From contig CALALB010000081.1 of assembly GCA_937923175.1 (NCBI GenBank), forward strand, positions 1 to 33,681: DNA of 33,681 bases. The letters run 5' to 3'. This DNA comes from an uncultured Chromatiaceae bacterium (GTDB lineage: Bacteria; Pseudomonadota; Gammaproteobacteria; Chromatiales; Chromatiaceae). Below the pieces are notes generated by a model. It was not told the DNA's origin, searched no databases, and worked only from the letters and a program-made list of their open reading frames with translations. The position numbers and the translations under genes are program-made. This document shows, piece by piece, positions 30,489-33,681 of the stretch. Numbering within the stretch: position 1 is the first letter of the stretch; each line of letters starts with the position of its first letter.

Positions 30489-31946
30489 TCAAGAATCGCG
30501 CAAGGCGGCGATGATCCGACTCGTCGATCGACCAGGCACCAGCTCGATGGTCCGCACCTCGCCGCCCTGGGCCAAGACAAACTCGGCACCGGCGATCTCC
30601 TCGATCCGATAATCGCCCCCTTTGACGAGCACATCGGGTTTGACAGCGCGGATGAGATCCTCTGGGGTATCTTCGCCAAACGGGCAGACCCAATCGACTG
30701 CAGCCAGACCCGCCAAGACCGCCATGCGTTGTTCAAGGGTATTGATTGGGCGGCCTGGTCCCTTGAGCCGGCGGACCGACTCGTCGTCATTGACCGCAAC
30801 GATCAGGCGATCGCCAAGCCGCTTGGCCGCCTGCAGATAGGCCACATGACCGTCGTGCAGGATATCGAAACAGCCATTGGTCATCACGATCCGCTCGCCG
30901 GCGGCGCGCGCAGCCTCAACCGCTGCAAGCAGGGAGGTGCGATTGAGGATGGGTTGCCAAACCGTCCCGCGCCAGGCGCGCTCAAGCTCCAGGGCGGTCA
31001 CGCTGGCCGTACCCAGCCTACCGACGACCAGACCGGCTGCACAATTGGCCAGGGCGCAGGCCTCGGCGAGATCAACCCCCACCCCCAAGGCCGCAGCCAA
31101 GACCGCGATCACCGTATCGCCGGCGCCGGTGACATCATAGACCTCGCGCGCCCGGGTCGGCAGATGGAGGGTCTCGCCCGCGCGCACCAGAAGCATTCCC
31201 CGCTCGCCGAGGGTGACCACGAGCGCCTCCAAGCCTAGCTCGCAGCGCAGACCCTCGGCGCGCTCGCGCAGCCTCGCATCATCCAGACAAGGCCCGACCA
31301 CTGCCTCGAGCTCGGCGCGATTGGGGGTGAGCAACAGGGCGCCGCGATAGCGCCCAAAGTCGCGCCCCTTGGGATCGACCAGGACGGGTTTATCCTGGGT
31401 GCGGGCCTGGGCGATCAGGCGCTGGGGATCGACAAGCGTCCCCTTGCCATAGTCAGACAGAACCAGGACATCGCATGCCGAGAGCACCTGGGCAATGAGA
31501 TCAGGCAGTGGATCAGGTCCGGCAGGGGCGAGCGATTGTTCGAAATCCAGACGGATCAGCTGTTGGTGACGGCTGAGCACCCGCAGCTTGGTGATCGTCG
31601 GGACATCGGAACGGCGGGCGACCCGCAGCGCAATCCCCTGGGTCTTGAGCTGGGTCTCAAGGATGACCCCGGGCTCATCCGTACCGATGATCCCGGCCAC
31701 TGCTACCTGTACCCCTAAACGCGCCAGGTTCAGGGCGACATTGGCCGCCCCACCGGGGCGGTCCTCGGTTGCCTCGATCCGGACCACCGGCACCGGTGCC
31801 TCAGGTGAGATACGGCAGGTCTCACCGCTCCAGTAGCGATCGAGCATCAGATCACCGGCTACCAAGACCCGGGCACGTCTGAAATCGGGAAAAGGGTTTG
31901 AACTACTCGAGCCATGGTCGCTCGGGGGTGCGCACTGATCGATCAT
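30489..31946 (-). CDS. hldE: Bifunctional heptose 7-phosphate kinase / heptose 1-phosphate adenylyltransferase
   Basis: Makes ADP-heptose for the LPS inner core. 485 residues in two domains. A PfkB-like kinase spans about 25-335 (AGDLMLDRYWSG, DRPGGAANVALNLARLG, SDYGKGTLVD and the catalytic DVTGAGDTVIAVLAA). A nucleotidyltransferase lies from about 350 (TNGCFDILHDGHVAYLQAAK with HxGH, then VAVNDDESVRRLKGPGRPIN). The N-terminus carries about 20 more Ser/Pro-rich residues than E. coli, and no shorter start is obvious. Twelve bases ahead of the GlgC-like gene, so the two are almost certainly co-transcribed. Implies a Gram-negative, heptose-containing LPS. Confidence 0.96.
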   Translation of the reverse strand: MIDQCAPPSDHGSSSSNPFPDFRRARVLVAGDLMLDRYWSGETCRISPEAPVPVVRIEATEDRPGGAANVALNLARLGVQVAVAGIIGTDEPGVILETQLKTQGIALRVARRSDVPTITKLRVLSRHQQLIRLDFEQSLAPAGPDPLPDLIAQVLSACDVLVLSDYGKGTLVDPQRLIAQARTQDKPVLVDPKGRDFGRYRGALLLTPNRAELEAVVGPCLDDARLRERAEGLRCELGLEALVVTLGERGMLLVRAGETLHLPTRAREVYDVTGAGDTVIAVLAAALGVGVDLAEACALANCAAGLVVGRLGTASVTALELERAWRGTVWQPILNRTSLLAAVEAARAAGERIVMTNGCFDILHDGHVAYLQAAKRLGDRLIVAVNDDESVRRLKGPGRPINTLEQRMAVLAGLAAVDWVCPFGEDTPEDLIRAVKPDVLVKGGDYRIEEIAGAEFVLAQGGEVRTIELVPGRSTSRIIAALRDS

Positions 31947-31989
31947 CCGGATACTCGGTATACCATGCAGACCCTACCAGGCCATCCTT

Positions 31990-32215
31990 TCTGGAACCCG
32001 ACCTGCGCGCAAAGGTCCCTTGGGACCTTGCCTCCGTTTCCGCCGGGCTTTCCCCGCCCCGACTGTCGTCGGGGTGACGGGGGAGACGTCATTCTGGCAC
32101 CCCTGTTCGCCATTCCGAGGCCTCTGTGGGTCATTCCGGCGTAGGCCGGAGAGATTTTTCTGGACCCTGCCCCAGCTTCGGTCGGGCTGAGGGGAGTAAG
32201 TGGCATAGGGGTGGT
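31990..32215. repeat. Intergenic hairpin-rich repeat (copy 2)
   Basis: Fills the gap between hldE and the deacetylase gene. Hairpins: AAGGTCCC-TT-GGGACCTT (32012-32029), CCCCGAC-TGTC-GTCGGGG (32057-32074) followed by TGACGGGGGAGACG, and an imperfect TCATTCCGGCGTAGGCCGGA (32131-32150). The strings CATTCCGGCG, CTGGACCC and GGGGTGACGGGGGAG recur in copy 3. The open frames here are by-products of the repeat. Confidence 0.65.
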
Positions 32216-32224
32216 TTGTCCATA

Positions 32225-33001
32225 CTACTTTGAAGTCCCCTTCCCTGCCAGCCAGCGCCGCCAGGCATGCAACTCCGGTTTGGGGGCATGTTTGAACGCC
32301 AGCTTCCAGCCATACCCGATGAGTGTATCGCCAAACGAGATCGCCTTGCGCGGCAGGACCAGGGGATGATCCTTTGGGGTGGCAGCGCCACGCAGACAGG
32401 TCACGGCGCTCTGATAGCCGCATTCGGCGGCAAGCCGGATCGTGGTCGCGTCAAAGCTGCCGAATGGATAACACAGATGCACGACGGGCGCGCCGAGCAG
32501 ATCCTCGAGTGCGGCGCGGCTTTGGGCAAGCTGGCGGCGCTGTGCCTCTGGGGGGAGCCCAGCGAGCTTTAGATGATCAACCGTATGCGAGCCGATCATC
32601 ACCCCTGCCCCATGAAGCTCGCGCAACTGGGCGCCGCTCATGAGACGTGGGATCGGCCGACCCGGGTCCTTGGCAAACCAGTCGGCACGCCGCCCCAAAT
32701 AACCGCTGATCGCATAGACAATGGCAGGAAGGCCATGGCGCTCGAGGATCGGCCAGGCATATTCGGCGAAGTTCTCATAGGCGTCATCAAAGGTTAAGAC
32801 CACAGCGCGTTTGGGAAGCGGCTGCCGACCCTCGAGTCCGCCCAGCGCTGACTCCAGGTCGATTACCCGATAAAACCGGGCCAGGAAATCCATCTGGGCG
32901 GCAAAATGGCGATGATCGCAATAATTGGCGCGATGATGACGCATCGGCGCAAAGGCGCCGACCTGGTGATACATCAGGAGCGAGACATAGGCTTGAGACA
33001 T
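32225..33001 (-). CDS. Polysaccharide deacetylase (NodB / carbohydrate esterase 4 family)
   Basis: 258 residues from ATG 33001, with AGGAAG 7 bases ahead; an open frame to 33034 lacks a site. CE4 motifs in order: VVLTFDDAYENFAEYAWPIL (metal and base Asp), MIGSHTVDHLKLAGL (S/T-H-xxx-H metal site) and LCYPFGSFDATTIRLAAECG (substrate groove). The N-terminal SLLMYHQVG and the late LPRKAISFGDT fit the family. No signal peptide is seen, so it is probably cytoplasmic or membrane-peripheral. Likely substrate is an N-acetylated glycan of LPS or exopolysaccharide. It lies upstream of hldE across a 278-base repeat gap. Confidence 0.88.
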   Translation of the reverse strand: MSQAYVSLLMYHQVGAFAPMRHHRANYCDHRHFAAQMDFLARFYRVIDLESALGGLEGRQPLPKRAVVLTFDDAYENFAEYAWPILERHGLPAIVYAISGYLGRRADWFAKDPGRPIPRLMSGAQLRELHGAGVMIGSHTVDHLKLAGLPPEAQRRQLAQSRAALEDLLGAPVVHLCYPFGSFDATTIRLAAECGYQSAVTCLRGAATPKDHPLVLPRKAISFGDTLIGYGWKLAFKHAPKPELHAWRRWLAGKGTSK

Positions 33002-33159
33002 GGCAGGACTTCCTAGGGCCCAGGGCCTGGGCATACCCAGCGAGACGCGGCCTTAGGGCCAGCAGATCTGGATGGATCTGCCTGGGCATCGAGCAGCCGG
33101 ACCTTGAACGCCGAGCATGGGACGTCCAGCCAGGGGCGGTGTACAGGAAAAGAGGGCGA

Positions 33160-33440
33160 GCGACAGCATCTCATGCCGGCGCAAACAATGTCACCCAGGC
33201 AAAACCGGAGAACGTCACCCTGCTGAAAACCAGCAGGGCGGAATCCAGAATCCAAATGTCTCATTCTGGCTCGTTATTCCGGCGAAAACCGGAATCCACA
33301 ACCCAGAACCATCTGCCCCGCCAACCGGTTCTCTGGACCCCGGTTTTCACCGGGGTGACGGGGGAGTAAGGGGTGAGGATGTCCCCACCCCGTCATTCCG
33401 GCGAAAGCTGGAATCCAAGAACGAGTCCAGAATGTCTCGG
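33160..33440 (+). repeat. Intergenic hairpin-rich repeat (copy 3, composite)
   Basis: The longest and best-preserved copy. Hairpins: ATTCCGG-CGAAAA-CCGGAAT (33276-33295), CCCCGG-TTTTCA-CCGGGG (33338-33355) followed by TGACGGGGGAGTAAGG, and ATTCCGGC-GAAA-GCTGGAAT (33395-33414). Each AATCCA-type tail matches the next. 33311-33341 matches copy 1. These resemble the short CATTCCGGCGAAAGCCGGAA elements scattered in many proteobacterial genomes. Confidence 0.75.
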
Positions 33441-33591
33441 CAACCTTTACCAAGCCAGTGACTCGCAGCGCAACATATATGACTATCCACCGCTCCTGCT
33501 ATCAACAAACTGCCATTGTGCGCAGGTTTTCCTTCCTGCCCCGGTCAAGTCCAATTTTTGCTGTAAATTCGATCCGGTAAATCGTTTCCCG

Positions 33592-33681
33592 TCACCCGTT
33601 AAGCGCAACCACCTTGCCGTCATCAGCCGCTGATTTTTGGGTGGCCGCCCATTCGTTGAATTCGTCCATGTCGAGGTATTT
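33592..33681 (-). CDS. 3' end of an unidentified gene, cut by the window edge
   Basis: The minus-strand frame enters at the right edge and reads KYLDMDEFNEWAATQKSAAD, then DGKVVALNG and TGA at 33594-33592. The 29 residues look like a plausible acidic/amphipathic protein tail, but I recognise no family. The flanking 33470-33600 is visibly richer in A and T than the rest of the window. Confidence 0.4.
   Translation of the reverse strand, partial: KYLDMDEFNEWAATQKSAADDGKVVALNG

Noticed and set aside
31974-32423. Minus-strand open frame of 149 codons
   Set aside because: Runs through repeat copy 2 and the deacetylase gene in another frame.
33160-33440. CRISPR-like array
   Set aside because: The repeated hairpins differ in length and spacing, with no uniform spacers and no cas genes.

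Overview
The window is GC-rich bacterial chromosome, almost entirely ordinary protein-coding core genes on the minus strand. The gene set and order (leuC-leuD-leuB-asd-fimV-truA-trpF-trpB-trpA-accD-folC, fused PurL-PurQ, FimV, HldE) indicate a gammaproteobacterium. A Chromatiales / purple-sulfur-bacterium-like lineage is my best guess, from the gene order plus a carotenoid-type CrtO-family acyltransferase. Species cannot be fixed from sequence alone.

Layout. 1-965: a mostly gene-free left edge with a broken TnpB-like transposase end on the minus strand. 966-1325 (+): a small FliT-like protein whose end overlaps the convergent purL. 1293-8280 (-): rnr-rlmB-purL, joined by 4-nt overlaps (RNase R, 23S rRNA methyltransferase, purine synthesis). 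8324-8531 (+): a promoter, tRNA-Leu(CAG) and a strong terminator, divergent from rnr. 8555-12372 (+): purB, ispH and thiO. 12452-25832 (-): a 13.4-kb co-directional run leuC-leuD-leuB-asd-fimV-truA-trpF-trpB-trpA-accD-folC, with several stop/start overlaps. It covers leucine synthesis, the aspartate pathway, a polar peptidoglycan-binding pilus/motility hub protein, tRNA pseudouridylation, the last steps of tryptophan synthesis, malonyl-CoA synthesis and folate polyglutamylation. 25900-33001 (-): a CrtO-like acyltransferase, serS, a methyltransferase, an endonuclease-III-like glycosylase, a GlgC-like protein, hldE and a polysaccharide deacetylase. This last block leans toward envelope and saccharide chemistry. 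33002-33681: a repeat-rich spacer, then the AT-richer 3' end of a minus-strand gene cut by the window edge.

Most notable points: (i) the GlgC-like protein has lost several hallmark ADP-glucose pyrophosphorylase residues and sits 12 bp behind hldE; (ii) a family of hairpin-rich intergenic repeats occurs at 14.9-15.1, 32.0-32.2 and 33.2-33.4 kb; (iii) GATC is strikingly over-represented (17 in 600 bp of rnr); (iv) a G9 tract forms the ribosome-binding site of fimV; (v) a palindrome supplies the -35 box of the tRNA-Leu promoter and presents a TTGACT hexamer on the opposite strand toward rnr. No CRISPR array, prophage or obvious defence system is visible.
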